Source: CAWIVH01 sp963839475
Lineage (GTDB): Bacteria > Acidobacteriota > UBA6911
DNA: 64,000 nucleotides
NCBI GenBank assembly: GCA_963839475.1
Contig: CAWIVH010000019.1
Span: forward strand, 124,001 to 188,000
Direction of reading: 5' to 3'
Under the pieces are notes generated by a model. It was not told the DNA's origin. It saw nothing but the letters and a program-made list of their open reading frames with translations, and did not search any database. Within the stretch, counting starts at the first letter, position 1, and every line of letters begins with the position of its first letter. A program made the translations under genes and the position numbers. Shown one piece after another: positions 26,329 to 36,094 of this stretch.

Positions 26329-26715
26329 ATGCGTATACTGTTAGCCGATGACAATCCTCTGTTTCTCAAGAGAACTGCGGCTCTCCTGCAATTGTCCTTT
26401 GATGTCGTGGGAGTTGCCGCTAACGGGAAGGAACTGGTTTCACAGGCCGCGCAGCTGGATCCTGACGTTATCGTCACCGACATAAGCATGCCGATCCTGA
26501 ACGGCATCGATGCCGTCCATCACTTGCGCAAGGCGGGATCCAGGGCCAGGATTGTTTTTCTGACGATTCACTCCGAGGCAGAATTTGTCGAAGCTTCCAT
26601 GGCAGAAGGGCCGGCGGGATATGTCGTGAAGCATCGCATGGTTACCGATCTGATCCCCGCTGTCGAGGCGGCGTTCAGCGGCCACTCCTACATTTCCCAA
26701 TCCGTTGCCGGATAA
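26329..26715 (+). CDS. Single-domain response regulator (receiver only)
   Basis: A 128-residue receiver domain closest to the NarL/FixJ branch. The acidic pair is DD in ILLADDNPLFLKR, the acceptor aspartate is in VIVTDISMPILNG, the switch threonine is in IVFLTIHSEAEF and the lysine in YVVKHRM. The protein stops right after the receiver at a normal TAA, so no output domain is made. It may be a phosphate sink or protein-interaction switch for the kinase at 21-23 kb, or a truncated regulator. No remnant of a helix-turn-helix is visible in the 32 bases before the convergent antiporter gene. Confidence 0.85.
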   Translation: MRILLADDNPLFLKRTAALLQLSFDVVGVAANGKELVSQAAQLDPDVIVTDISMPILNGIDAVHHLRKAGSRARIVFLTIHSEAEFVEASMAEGPAGYVVKHRMVTDLIPAVEAAFSGHSYISQSVAG

Positions 26716-26747
26716 CACCCGGACCGGCATTCCAGCCCGACTTTGCG

Positions 26748-28076
26748 TCATCCAGCCGAAAGAGGCGCAGCCAGAACCGCCTCATCGCGGGCAGCAGCTC
26801 TTCCTGCCTCGCCGCTGCGAATCAAAGCGACCCGATAAAGGACCGGGCAGATCAGTTCGTTCATGCTGACTACGCCGAAAACGAGCGCCGCGGCGGCATC
26901 GCCGAATTGAGGAAACTCCCGCACGAAGAGGAGGGCGAGTGAGAGCGCCAGGCCGGCCTGCGGGAGCATGCCGAAGCCAGCGTACTTACGCACTACATCC
27001 GGCGCTCCGGCAATGCGGGCTCCCAGCCATGAGCCCGCCAGATACCCTCCCGCCCGGATAGCACACATCACTATCACGGGCACAATCAAAGAAAAAAGCG
27101 CCGACAGGTGAAGCCCAGCGCCTGCCACGGAAAAAAAAGTCACAAAAACCGGAAGCGATCCGGCCTCCACATCTTCATGGAGGCGGTGTCCCAGATTGGT
27201 CGCATTACGAACATACAGCCCGGCGGCAAGCGCAACCAGCAGGATGTCAAAACCGATTCGCTCGCCGACCTCGGCGATCAAAAAGCCGATCGTCACGATG
27301 AATAGCGCACCCTCGTTCTTCACCACGCGCATGACGGCCGAAATCAGGACGCCGACCAGCAGCCCCGCGATCATGGATCCCGGGATGGCCCAGGCCAGCC
27401 TTGTGGCCGTCTGGGTCCAGCTGCCTCCGGCCCCGAAGGCCGCTTGGGCAACCGAAGAGGAGAGGGCGAAGAGCAGCACGACGGTGATTTCTGCGACCAC
27501 GACCAGCGCCAGCACGGTGGTCGACAGCGGGCCGTCAGCCTCAACTTCCTTCCTCAAAGCAACCACTACGGCCGGCGACTGGGCTGCAAGAGTGATGGCC
27601 AGGGTCATGCCCAGGGCCGCCATCTGGAAAGGCGTGAGACCCTGCATGAATGGCAGCAGGTCGCGTGCAAGCCAAATGGCGACGGCGAGGAGGACGATAG
27701 TCCCGAGAAGTCCGGTAAGAGCAACCCAGCGTATGGTGCGGAGCAGGGGTTTGACCGTCTTGAACTCCAGCTCCGAACCGGCAGTCAGGGCGATGAGAGC
27801 GGTCGCCAGACCGTTGAAGATGCGAAGGTCGGCGAGCATGGAGTTGGATACCAGCTGGAGAACCGACGGGCCGGCGATGACGCCGGTTATGAGATAGCCG
27901 GTCAGCTTGGGGAGGCCAATGTCCTTGAACAGCGTACCCATTAGATAGGCCGAGAGCATGAGGAATCCGCCTCCGAGGAGGACGGCTCCAGGCCCCGATC
28001 CGAGCCCTTGGGCAGGCGCAAACGACCGTGTTGCCTCTATCAATGCTCCGAGTACGACGATCAGTAGGACCCGCAT
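26748..28076 (-). CDS. Cation:proton antiporter (CPA2/KefB-like), second of a pair
   Basis: A 442-residue membrane protein of the Na+/H+ exchanger fold. The family start (LMGTLFKDIGLPKLTGYLIT followed by GVIAGP) is followed by about twelve helices. The ion-site region has ITLAAQSPAVVVALRKE, where classical CPA2 proteins carry a Ser/Asp or Asn/Asp pair. There is no C-terminal RCK nucleotide-binding domain. The ATG at 28076 follows the stop of the upstream antiporter gene by four bases, so translation is coupled; the longer open frame upstream overlaps that gene and is unlikely to be real. The exchanged cation cannot be told. The two genes probably make one system. Confidence 0.82.
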   Translation of the reverse strand: MRVLLIVVLGALIEATRSFAPAQGLGSGPGAVLLGGGFLMLSAYLMGTLFKDIGLPKLTGYLITGVIAGPSVLQLVSNSMLADLRIFNGLATALIALTAGSELEFKTVKPLLRTIRWVALTGLLGTIVLLAVAIWLARDLLPFMQGLTPFQMAALGMTLAITLAAQSPAVVVALRKEVEADGPLSTTVLALVVVAEITVVLLFALSSSVAQAAFGAGGSWTQTATRLAWAIPGSMIAGLLVGVLISAVMRVVKNEGALFIVTIGFLIAEVGERIGFDILLVALAAGLYVRNATNLGHRLHEDVEAGSLPVFVTFFSVAGAGLHLSALFSLIVPVIVMCAIRAGGYLAGSWLGARIAGAPDVVRKYAGFGMLPQAGLALSLALLFVREFPQFGDAAAALVFGVVSMNELICPVLYRVALIRSGEAGRAAARDEAVLAAPLSAG

Positions 28077-28080
28077 GGCG

Positions 28081-29340
28081 TTACTCCATGGAGCGCAGGC
28101 TTCGCCTTCGCGCCTGCAGGATGATTTCATTGACGATGGCGCCCCCGATGGCGGCGGTAAGCATCCACGGGACCCGGGACCCGGGATACAAATCCCGCGC
28201 GGTGATGACGAAAGCGATGGCAAACGTGCCGATCGGCGCCAAAACCAGCCCTTCCCTCTCCTCCGCGCGGAGAATGTGCGGCTCCCACCTGCCAATAACC
28301 CACGCGGCCAGCGCTTTGCCTGCAATGCGCGAAACCACCAATATCACCATCAAGGCCCAGCCCTGCCATTCAAGCGGTCGCCAGAGGGCGCCGGCCACCA
28401 CAAGCAGGACGAAAAAGACCGGACGCTCCATGTGAACCAGGACCGAGCGCACCTGTTCTTTCCACTCACCCGGCAGCTCGCTCACCAGCGCGCCTGCCAG
28501 GGCGCATACGGGAATCACCGCGAGACGGAGGTAACTCGCCATGCCGGCAGCCATGGCCACGAAACCCAGCAGGAGGACTATGAAAGGCGGGCCCGGCGGG
28601 GACTTGTGGAACAGCGCGTAGGCCAGGGCACCCATGAGGGATCCGGTTCCCACCGTCACCAACAGCCAGCCAATGGGAGGCAGCTGCCAGGCCACCACCG
28701 GCCCTTGCGGATGGAAATAGACCGCAATAAGCATGAGCATGGCGGTTCCGACAACCTGCTCGAGCTTTACAAAATCTCCCAGCCGGGCCGCTGCCTGCGC
28801 GTCTTTGAGCATGAGAGGCGCATACGCCAATGAGGTCATGGCGCCGGCAGTCCCGATGAGGAGAACATCCCGCAATATGGTCGGATCGGAGATAGCTTTC
28901 GGATTCTCGATAAGGATCAATAATGCGGTCCCGCCCATCATGAGGACCACAGGCACCAGGGCGGCGGCCATGAGGCTCGTAGCACTGGGAGGATCGCTTA
29001 GAAGCCTGCGTTCGTAATTAAGCCCGACCCGGAAGCCGAGCCAGCCGAGACCAAGCGGCACAATCGGGCCGATTGCCTTGATGACTGAATCGGTGAGAAC
29101 ACCGACGTGCCCGCTGGCGGCCAGCATCCCGAGCAGAACGAAGACAAGGCCTGTCGTGACCAGCGGATTCAGGGCCAGCTTTTTCTCAAATTCCGCCAGC
29201 TGTGGCCTGCCCGCCAGGTAAGCCAGTGCCAGCAGCGCGACAAAACCAAGGATGGGTCTTGTGACCGCCGCGCCTGATAGCTCCGGTTGCGAAGCACCGG
29301 TTTCAGCCAGAGCCAGAAAAACAAAGAGGTTCAGCGCCAT
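28081..29340 (-). CDS. Cation:proton antiporter-like membrane protein, first of a pair
   Basis: A 419-residue polytopic protein of about eleven helices with the same overall design as its downstream neighbour. VTTGLVFVLLGMLAASG, GPIVPLGLGWLGFRVGL and the late GLVLAPIGTFAIAFVITARD are the best-kept segments. The DDAAP-type acidic pair of standard exchangers is not obvious, so on its own it may not be a complete antiporter. GGGAGGG before the ATG supports the start. The stop is four bases before the next antiporter gene. A hetero-oligomeric exchanger is a reasonable guess, not shown. Confidence 0.75.
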   Translation of the reverse strand: MALNLFVFLALAETGASQPELSGAAVTRPILGFVALLALAYLAGRPQLAEFEKKLALNPLVTTGLVFVLLGMLAASGHVGVLTDSVIKAIGPIVPLGLGWLGFRVGLNYERRLLSDPPSATSLMAAALVPVVLMMGGTALLILIENPKAISDPTILRDVLLIGTAGAMTSLAYAPLMLKDAQAAARLGDFVKLEQVVGTAMLMLIAVYFHPQGPVVAWQLPPIGWLLVTVGTGSLMGALAYALFHKSPPGPPFIVLLLGFVAMAAGMASYLRLAVIPVCALAGALVSELPGEWKEQVRSVLVHMERPVFFVLLVVAGALWRPLEWQGWALMVILVVSRIAGKALAAWVIGRWEPHILRAEEREGLVLAPIGTFAIAFVITARDLYPGSRVPWMLTAAIGGAIVNEIILQARRRSLRSME

Positions 29341-29512
29341 TAAACCCTCCCGCCGGGTCAGCGGACCCGTCCTGATGGGACATGCAAGTATACAGCAAAC
29401 TGCTTCAACTCAATTCGTGCTCGTTGGCACAAGCGGTCATAAAGAAAAATGTGTTGGGGGATGCAAATTTGATTGGCTTCTCATACTCGGATTCGTGGAT
29501 GAAGATCCGGAT

Positions 29513-30358
29513 TCAGAAAACCTTGAGACCTGCCTCCCTGAATGCGGCGCAGGTGCTCTCAACGATCTCCTTGGCAGGGGGCTCAACAACATCAAGCTTA
29601 TATTCGATGCCGAGCTGCTTCCACTTGAATGATCCCATCTGATGCAGCGGCAGCACGTCGACCCGATCCACATTGCCGAGGCCGGCAACAAAACCGGCAA
29701 GCCGGGCGATGTCATCCGGATGGTCCGTCCACCCGGGCACGAGCACGTAGCGCAGCCATACGGGCCGTTTGCGGGCCGCCAGGCGCCTTGCGAAATCCAG
29801 GACCGGTTCCAATTCCATGCCTGTAAGCCGCGTGTGCCGCTCGCTATCCCATGCCTTTATGTCCAACAAGACCAAGTCGGCTTTTTCCAGATCCTCATCG
29901 CTCAGGCGTCCGCCCAGGTAGCCGTTGGTGTCCAAAGCTGTATGGATTCCCATGGTTTGCGCGGCGTCGAGCAGTCTGAGTACGAATCGATGCTGCATCA
30001 GTGGTTCGCCACCGCTCACTGTAAGCCCGCCCCTCATGATCTTGAGTCCATGACGGTACTTTGCGAGCTGCGTTTTGGCTCTTTCCAGGGTGACCGGGAC
30101 TCCGTTCATCATGTTCCAGGTGTCGGGATTGTGGCAGTACAGGCAGCGGAACTGGCAGCCCGTCAGCCACGCGACCACCCGTATTCCTGGACCATCGACC
30201 GCAGAACCGGTAGTGAACGAATGGAGAAAGCCCATTTCGCCGCTGGCAAGGGCAGCGCGAACATCCGTTTCCGGCACATGCCGCCCCAGATCCACACGGA
30301 GCTCGAAAGGGCTTTTCGCCTCCAGCGAAACCTGGTGTAACTTCGGGCTATCATCCAT
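29513..30358 (-). CDS. pflA: Pyruvate formate-lyase activating enzyme
   Basis: A 281-residue radical-SAM protein that installs the glycyl radical on pyruvate formate-lyase. The iron-sulfur motif C68-x3-C72-x2-C75 is in TGCQFRCLYCHNPDTW. The glycine-rich SAM contact follows (LTVSGGEPL), then the DTNGY and VLLDIKAW strands. About 45 residues precede the usual start and look extra. The ATG at 30358 overlaps the end of the pfl gene by a few bases (pfl stop near 30360), the usual pfl-pflA arrangement, so the two are co-expressed. Function is secure; activity needs strict anaerobiosis. Confidence 0.94.
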   Translation of the reverse strand: MDDSPKLHQVSLEAKSPFELRVDLGRHVPETDVRAALASGEMGFLHSFTTGSAVDGPGIRVVAWLTGCQFRCLYCHNPDTWNMMNGVPVTLERAKTQLAKYRHGLKIMRGGLTVSGGEPLMQHRFVLRLLDAAQTMGIHTALDTNGYLGGRLSDEDLEKADLVLLDIKAWDSERHTRLTGMELEPVLDFARRLAARKRPVWLRYVLVPGWTDHPDDIARLAGFVAGLGNVDRVDVLPLHQMGSFKWKQLGIEYKLDVVEPPAKEIVESTCAAFREAGLKVF

Positions 30359-30359
30359 G

Positions 30360-32622
30360 CTAGACACTTCCGTGGAAGGTACGATTTATGACATCCATTT
30401 GTTGTTCCCGGGTCAAGCGAACGAAGTTTACGGCGTAGCCCGACACCCGGATGGTCAGGTGCGGGTACTTCTCCGGATGGTCCATGGCTTCAAGAAGAGT
30501 ATCGCGATTCAATACATTGATGTTCATGTGGAAGCCGGTGCTGCCGAAGAAAGCGTCGAACATTCCCGTCAGATTATCAATCCGATCTTCCCCGGCTCTT
30601 CCCAGGCCCTGCGGCACCAGAGTCACGGTTAAGGAAATTCCATCCGCGGCATCCCGGTAAGGGATCTTCGCGACGGACGCCGCCGACGCGTGGAGCCCCT
30701 GCTTTTCGCGTCCGTGCATTGGATTGGCGCCCGGGAGCGAACGGCTCCCCGCGCCTTCGGCCGTCGGGAGTGTTGCCGGTATTTTTCCCATAGACCACGT
30801 TTGAAGTGATGGTCAGGACCGATTGCGTGTGGAGAGCATTCCGATAGGTTGGATACTTCCGCAGCTTGTTCATGAATGTGCTGACCACCCAACTGGCGAG
30901 GTGATCCACCCGATTGTCATTATTGCCGAACTGGGGATAATCGCCCTCGGTCTGATAGTCCGTAATCAGCCCGGATTCATCCCGGACCACCTTTACTTTT
31001 GCGTATCGGATCGCTGAAAGGCTGTCCGCCACCACCGAGAGGCCGGCGATGCCGAAGGCCATAGTGCGCAGCGGGGCATAGTCGTGCAGGGCCATCTCGA
31101 TGCGTTCATAGGCGTACTTGTCGTGCATGTAATGAATGATGTTCATGGCATTGACGTAGACGCCGGCCAGCCAATCCATCATCTTTTCGTACCTCGCCAT
31201 CACATCGTCGAAATCGAGGTAATCGCCCTGGACCGCGCCCAAGGGCGGAGCCACCTGATCGCCGCTAATTTCATCCCGTCCGCCATTGATGGAGTAAAGA
31301 AGGCACTTGGCAAGGTTGGCGCGCGCACCGAAGAATTGCATCTGTTTGCCCACCAGCATCGGGGACACACAGCAGGCGATGGCCCCGTCGTCGCCCCAGG
31401 CGCGGCGCATGATCTCGTCGCTTTCGAATTGCAGGGAACTCGTATCGATCGAAACCTTGGCGGCAAAACGCTTGAAGCCCTCGGGCAGGCGCGGGGAATA
31501 CCAGACCGTCAGATTCGGCTCCGGGGCCGGACCAAGGTTGTAGAGAGTCTGAAGAAACCGGAAGCTCGTCTTCGATACCAGCGGCCGGCCATCGTCTCCC
31601 ATGCCGCCGATCGACTCGGTCACCCAGGTGGGATCACCCGCGAAGAGCTCATCATACTCCGGTGTGCGCAGGAATCGGACGATGCGCAACTTGATCACAA
31701 AATCATCGATGATCTCCTGAGCCTGCGTTTCGGTGAGGGTGCCATCTGCCAGCTCCCGTTCGAAATAGATGTCCAGGAAAGTCGACGTCCGGCCCAGGGA
31801 CATGGCGGCGCCGTTCTGCTCTTTCACCGCGGCGAGGTAGCCGAAATAGAGCCACTGGACAGCCTCCCTGGCGTTGCCCGCCGGCCGGGAGATGTCGAAC
31901 CCGTATTGGGAGGCCATCTGCTTTAATTCTTTAAGAGCCCGGATCTGCTCGCTGAGTTCCTCCCGGTCGCGGATTACATCTTCCGTCGACATGGCAGCAT
32001 CGAGGCTGAGCTTCTCTTCCTGCTTCCGCTCAATGAGCCGTGATACCCCGTAAAGCGCGATGCGCCTGTAGTCGCCGATGATGCGGCCGCGTCCGTAAGC
32101 GTCGGGCAGCCCGGTGAGAATGTGGGAGCTCCGGCACCGCCGAACGTCCGCGGTGTAAGCATCGAACACCGCTTCGTTGTGGGTCTTCCGATACTTGGTG
32201 AATGTCTCCACCACATGGGGATCCAGCTCATAGCCATAGGCTTTGACCGCGCTGGCAACCATCCGGAATCCGCCGTTGGGCATTATGGCGCGCTTCAAGG
32301 GCGCCTCGGTTTGGAGGCCCACGATGATTTCATTCTCCCGATCGATGTAACCGGGGCCGTGCGCGGTGATGGAACTCGGGATCTGGGAGATATCGAGCAC
32401 TCCCTTCCTGCGCTCTTCCACAAAAAGTTCGTTCAAACGATCCCAGATTCCGCGGGTGCGATCCGTGGCGGGCGCAAGGAAGGATTCGTCGCCCTCGTAG
32501 GGCGTGTAATTCTGCTGGATGAAATCGCGAACGTTGATCTCCTTGTTCCACAGACCGGTCTGGAATTCCCGCCAGGGATCCATGGCTTTGCCTGAAACCG
32601 TCTCAATGGGTGCGTCGCTCAT
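30360..32622 (-). CDS. pflB: Pyruvate formate-lyase, one frameshift near C-terminus
   Basis: A glycyl-radical enzyme of about 750 residues converting pyruvate and CoA to formate and acetyl-CoA. Catalytic adjacent cysteines lie in AIACCVSPMLVG. The radical-bearing glycine is in TIRVSGYAVNFVRLT near the end. FGNNDNRVDHLASWV and YGKNTGNTPDGR are PflB-type landmarks. The frame breaks near 30730-30736 in a GGGCGCC stretch. Upstream reads RRGEPFAPG, and ANPMHGREKQGLHASAASVA follows only after one base is skipped. The two pieces meet exactly, so a one-base consensus error is likely. AGAGG six bases before the ATG at 32622 fixes the start. It feeds pta-ackA at 3-5 kb. Confidence 0.93.
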
Positions 32623-32825
32623 CGTTGCCTCTTTCTTAACCACGCATGCTTGTGTCGAATACCTCGCATTGGCTCATGCGCCTGGCGCGCCACCGTCCAT
32701 GGCTCCCCGAACTATGGCGCGCTCTCACGGCGCGGCGTGAGGGAGATTCGGAATTCATCCCGGGCCTATCCAAATCAGGATGCCGGTAACCCCTCTGTTG
32801 GGGCCAAATCCTCCATCAAGATACC

Positions 32826-33060
32826 AGGCCCAGCGGGCCGTCAGCAAATAGCCCCGGGCAAGCCCCGCTGAACGGGGCGCAGCCCGGGGTTGGGATGCAG
32901 TCGAAAAAAGCCCTGGAAGGGCGGCAGATAATCTGTCGCCCCTGCCGGGGCTTTGATCTCCCCCAAACCCAACTGGGGGCGGTGCCGCTTCGCGGCTTGC
33001 CCACCCGTTTCACGGGATCTTCGACCTGCTATTCGCTCTGACCCCTCCGGGGTCCTCAAA
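32826..33060. repeat. Mosaic palindromic repeat filling the gap upstream of pflB
   Basis: This 474-base non-coding stretch (32623-33096) is dominated by nested inverted repeats. CCCCGGGC near 32852 pairs with GCCCGGGG near 32882, with CCCCG/CGGGG inside. AAAGCCC near 32907 pairs with GGGGCTTT near 32946, enclosing an AGGGCGGCAGA/TCTGTCGCCC stem. GGGATCTTCGACC and GACCCCTCCGGGGTC follow. Such composite palindromes are typical of dispersed non-coding repeats in Acidobacteria-like genomes. Short frames on it are artefacts. Confidence 0.55.
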
Positions 33061-33096
33061 CTCGACTCCAGGCGGCAAACCATAACCAGCCAGAGG

Positions 33097-34328
33097 CTAT
33101 TTCGCTGAACGTGCCGCCGATCCTGTTTCTTTGAGAAAAATACAGAGCACGATTGCCAGCCCCACGCCGTAGAGAAGCGGCTCAAATCCCTGCTGGTAAT
33201 GCTCCAGGGTCATTTCCTTGGCCCCGCCGGAAACCTTCTGGAGGACCCAGCCGAAAGCCGGGCCCAACAGAGCGCTGAAGGTGAAATTCAGGAAATTCAC
33301 AACTCCCGTGGCTGTGCCGCTGAACTCGGGCCGGTTTGCTTCCTTGATCACCGTATAAGGCAGCATCGCCGCGCCTGACGCCACTCCGGCAATCAGTCCG
33401 AGAACATAGGGAGGGAAGACATCCGCACGGCCATGGAGCACCCAGGCCAGGCAGGCCAGAAGAACTGCCGCCCCCCCGATGATTACTGGCTTCCGCCGCC
33501 CGATCCGGTCCGACACCAGACCGAGCAGCGGGCAACCGATAATCCAGCCGAGCGGCACCATCGACGAGCGCAGCACGGCGGAGGCATAATCAAAGCCGTG
33601 CGCCTCCTGCAGGAAACGCACGCCCCAGATCATGTCGAAGATGGTAGTTGGAATGAAAAGCAGCCCCGCGATCATGCCGCACAGGATGGACTGCGGATTC
33701 CTGAAAACGGAGCCCAGTGCCCCGGCAGCACTTTTCAGCCAACCGCTTTGGGTCGCCTGCTCCTGCTGCGGGAGAAAAACAAAAAGGAGGATACTGATCA
33801 GCAGCCCGGCAGATGCCCATGCCGAACCAGAAATGGTTCCAGGCCAGTCCGCCGGCAATCATGCGGGCCGACGATCGATTGGCCCGCCGATCCGCCGGCC
33901 ATGCCGAACATCTGGGTCGCGCCAATCAAAGTGGCGGCGAGAGAGGCCGGGAAACTCCTGCTGGCGATGCTGACGGCCCCTACCAGGGCGAAGACACCGC
34001 CCGCACCCTGCAGGAACCTGCCCGCGCTCGCCGCCCCCTGATGGCCCATGGCAAAAAGCAGCGCGCCGATGCCAACCGCGGCCGCGCCGATGGGAATGAC
34101 CTTCTTGGGTCCCAGGCGGTCGATGGCTGCGCCGGCGATAAGACTGAAAGGCGAATATCCATAGTAGAAAAGTCCTACCATCGAAGCCACACCGAGCGCG
34201 TTGAGCCCGAACGCCTCGGACAACTGGGGCATCATGACAGCCGGCGCCGAGCGGAGCGTATATTGATAGAAGTAATACACGGCTGCCAGTAGCCACGCGA
34301 CAACGGCCGTCTTCGTGCTTTTGCTCAT
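33097..34328 (-). CDS. Major facilitator superfamily transporter, two frameshifts
   Basis: About 410 residues and twelve helices once two extra bases are skipped, near 33863 and 33811-33815. The first part (YYFYQYTLRSAPAVMMPQL, then the loop motif AGAAIDRLGPKKVIP) is a typical MFS N-terminal half. A short middle piece reads MIAGGLAWNHFWFGMGI in another frame. The C-terminal half (SDRIGRRKPVIIGGAAVL) is in a third. Each break lies in conserved sequence that joins smoothly, so the gene is probably intact in the organism. The substrate is unknown. Its place next to the exported serine dehydratase, on the same strand and 40 bp away, makes a carboxylate such as pyruvate a candidate by inference. 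Confidence 0.78.
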
Positions 34329-34368
34329 GAGTTGGACACGTCCTGTCGGGTTGGTTCGGGCTCCGATT

Positions 34369-36015
34369 CTAACAAAGTACGAGAGCCGCTAAGCCGGCTT
34401 CGGACGTCTCCTTGTATTTGGCGTTCATATCCTTGGCGGTCATGGCCATGGCCGCGATGGTGGTGTCGAGATCCACGCGGCGCTCCTCCGGAATCTCTTC
34501 ACTGGCGATGCAATAAGCGGTCCATGCCTTGACTGCACCGTAGGCGCAACGCTCAATGCAGGGCACTTGAACGTAGCCGCCGACCGGGTCGCAAGTCATG
34601 CCGAGATGGTGCTCCAGGGCAGATTCGGCTGCATTCGAAACCACTTTGGGCTTGGCTCCCAGAGCCTGGGCTATCATCGCGGCAGCCATGGAAGAGCCGA
34701 CGCCGACCTCCGCCTGGCAGCCGCCTTCGGCGCCCGACAGAGTGGCATTGTGCTTGCAGAGGTATCCGATCGCCGCGCCGGCCAGGAAACCTTCCCGGAT
34801 CTTCTCGACCGGCATATTGAGATCCCGCAGCGACTTGAGGACCGCCGGCAGGATTCCCGCGGAACCGGCGGTTGGGGCGGTCACGATGATGTGGCCGCGG
34901 GCGTTTTCTTCTCCCATGGCAAACCCGTAGGCCGCCACCTTGGTGATGGCCTGCCCGGCTTCTCCTTTCGCCGAGGTCTTCAGGTTTTTATAAATGGCGG
35001 CAGCTTTGCTGTGCAACTGGATGGGGCCGGGGAGGACGCTTTCCACTTTGAGCCCGGTATCGACGCCGCGGATCATGACCTCGGCCACCTGGTCAAGGAA
35101 CTCCCAGATCTGTTTTTCGCTTTTCCCTGAGATGGCCATTTCATTTTCCAGCAAAAGCTTGGCCAGGGGGATTTTGTCGTCGAGGATATATTTCTTCAGT
35201 TCCTTGGCGTGAGCAAAGGGATACTTGGGCTGGCCCTTGTCGGGAGGCTTGTATCCCTTCCATTCAATGAAGCCCCCGCCGACCGAGTAATATTCCAGCT
35301 CGAAAAGCGTTTCATTGCCGGCGAGCAGCTTGGCCGTCATCGTGTTGGGATGGTGGAATTCGCCTTTGGTGGCATCGAAAACGATGTCCTTCAGTGTCAG
35401 GTTGAGGGTGGCGGGCCCAATGGTAACTTTGTGCACTTCCTCCGGATTGGCCGCCAGCCCGTCCAGAAACTGCGGAGGGCAGGTGGCCGGGGCCTTGCCG
35501 AGCAGGCCGGCAAGTGATGCCCGGTCGGTTCCGTGGCCTTTCCCCGTCGCGCTGAGGCTGCCGAAGAGGTGGACCTTGAGCGCAGTGGCCTTCTTGAGCT
35601 GATCCTCGGGAAGCTTGGAAACGCGCTGGAAGAAATCGTAGGTGATCCGCATCGGGCCCATGGTGTGGGAACTCGATGGTCCCGGCCCCATCTTGTAGAA
35701 CTCTTCGAGCACCGTCATGATCGGCCCTTTGGACTTCTGGACCACGTTAAGATCCTGAGACAATCCGGGCGCTGCCGGAACCGCGGGGGCAGCGGGGGCA
35801 GCGGCTTTATCAGCCGTCTGCTGCGGGGGCCCGGAGCAGCCTGCGAATACCGAAGCTGTCGCCGCCGCGAACGCCGCGCGCCCCAGATCCCTCCGGCTGA
35901 AAGCGCTAGAGCTCTCAGTCTTGGGCGGTGCGGATGAACATGCCCCGCAGACCTTTGTATTGCAGGTGCCACAGCTTTCTTCTGCATTCTTGATGACGTT
36001 GAATGACCTTTCCAT
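34369..36015 (-). CDS. Tat-exported [4Fe-4S] L-serine dehydratase
   Basis: A 548-residue L-serine ammonia-lyase (SdaA type): serine to pyruvate and ammonia. GPGPSSSHTMGPMR opens the beta domain and TAPTAGSAGILPAVL the catalytic domain. Cluster cysteines are C433 (GGCQAE), C475 (TCDPVGG) and C486 (VPCIERC). The chain ends in C548, matching the arrangement in which a C-terminal cysteine occupies the free iron. Ahead of this, residues 40-60 form a twin-arginine signal (SRRDLGRAAFAAA, then FAGC, a possible lipobox), and an Ala/Pro linker follows. Before the twin arginines there is C15-x2-C18-x4-C23-x2-C26, unusual in a signal n-region. AAGGAG eight bases before the ATG fixes the start. Export is predicted, not proven; this family is normally cytosolic. 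Confidence 0.88.
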   Translation of the reverse strand: MERSFNVIKNAEESCGTCNTKVCGACSSAPPKTESSSAFSRRDLGRAAFAAATASVFAGCSGPPQQTADKAAAPAAPAVPAAPGLSQDLNVVQKSKGPIMTVLEEFYKMGPGPSSSHTMGPMRITYDFFQRVSKLPEDQLKKATALKVHLFGSLSATGKGHGTDRASLAGLLGKAPATCPPQFLDGLAANPEEVHKVTIGPATLNLTLKDIVFDATKGEFHHPNTMTAKLLAGNETLFELEYYSVGGGFIEWKGYKPPDKGQPKYPFAHAKELKKYILDDKIPLAKLLLENEMAISGKSEKQIWEFLDQVAEVMIRGVDTGLKVESVLPGPIQLHSKAAAIYKNLKTSAKGEAGQAITKVAAYGFAMGEENARGHIIVTAPTAGSAGILPAVLKSLRDLNMPVEKIREGFLAGAAIGYLCKHNATLSGAEGGCQAEVGVGSSMAAAMIAQALGAKPKVVSNAAESALEHHLGMTCDPVGGYVQVPCIERCAYGAVKAWTAYCIASEEIPEERRVDLDTTIAAMAMTAKDMNAKYKETSEAGLAALVLC

Positions 36016-36094
36016 CGCACTTCTCCTTAGCTATGAAAGTTGCCTCCGCCCACAGAACCGGCGTCCTACCTTTGTAGACCTCGCAAGGTACAGC

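Noticed and set aside
32816..33013. Short frames in the palindromic block upstream of the MFS gene
   Set aside because: They follow repeat sequence, have no start signals, and give Pro/Arg-rich text without family features.
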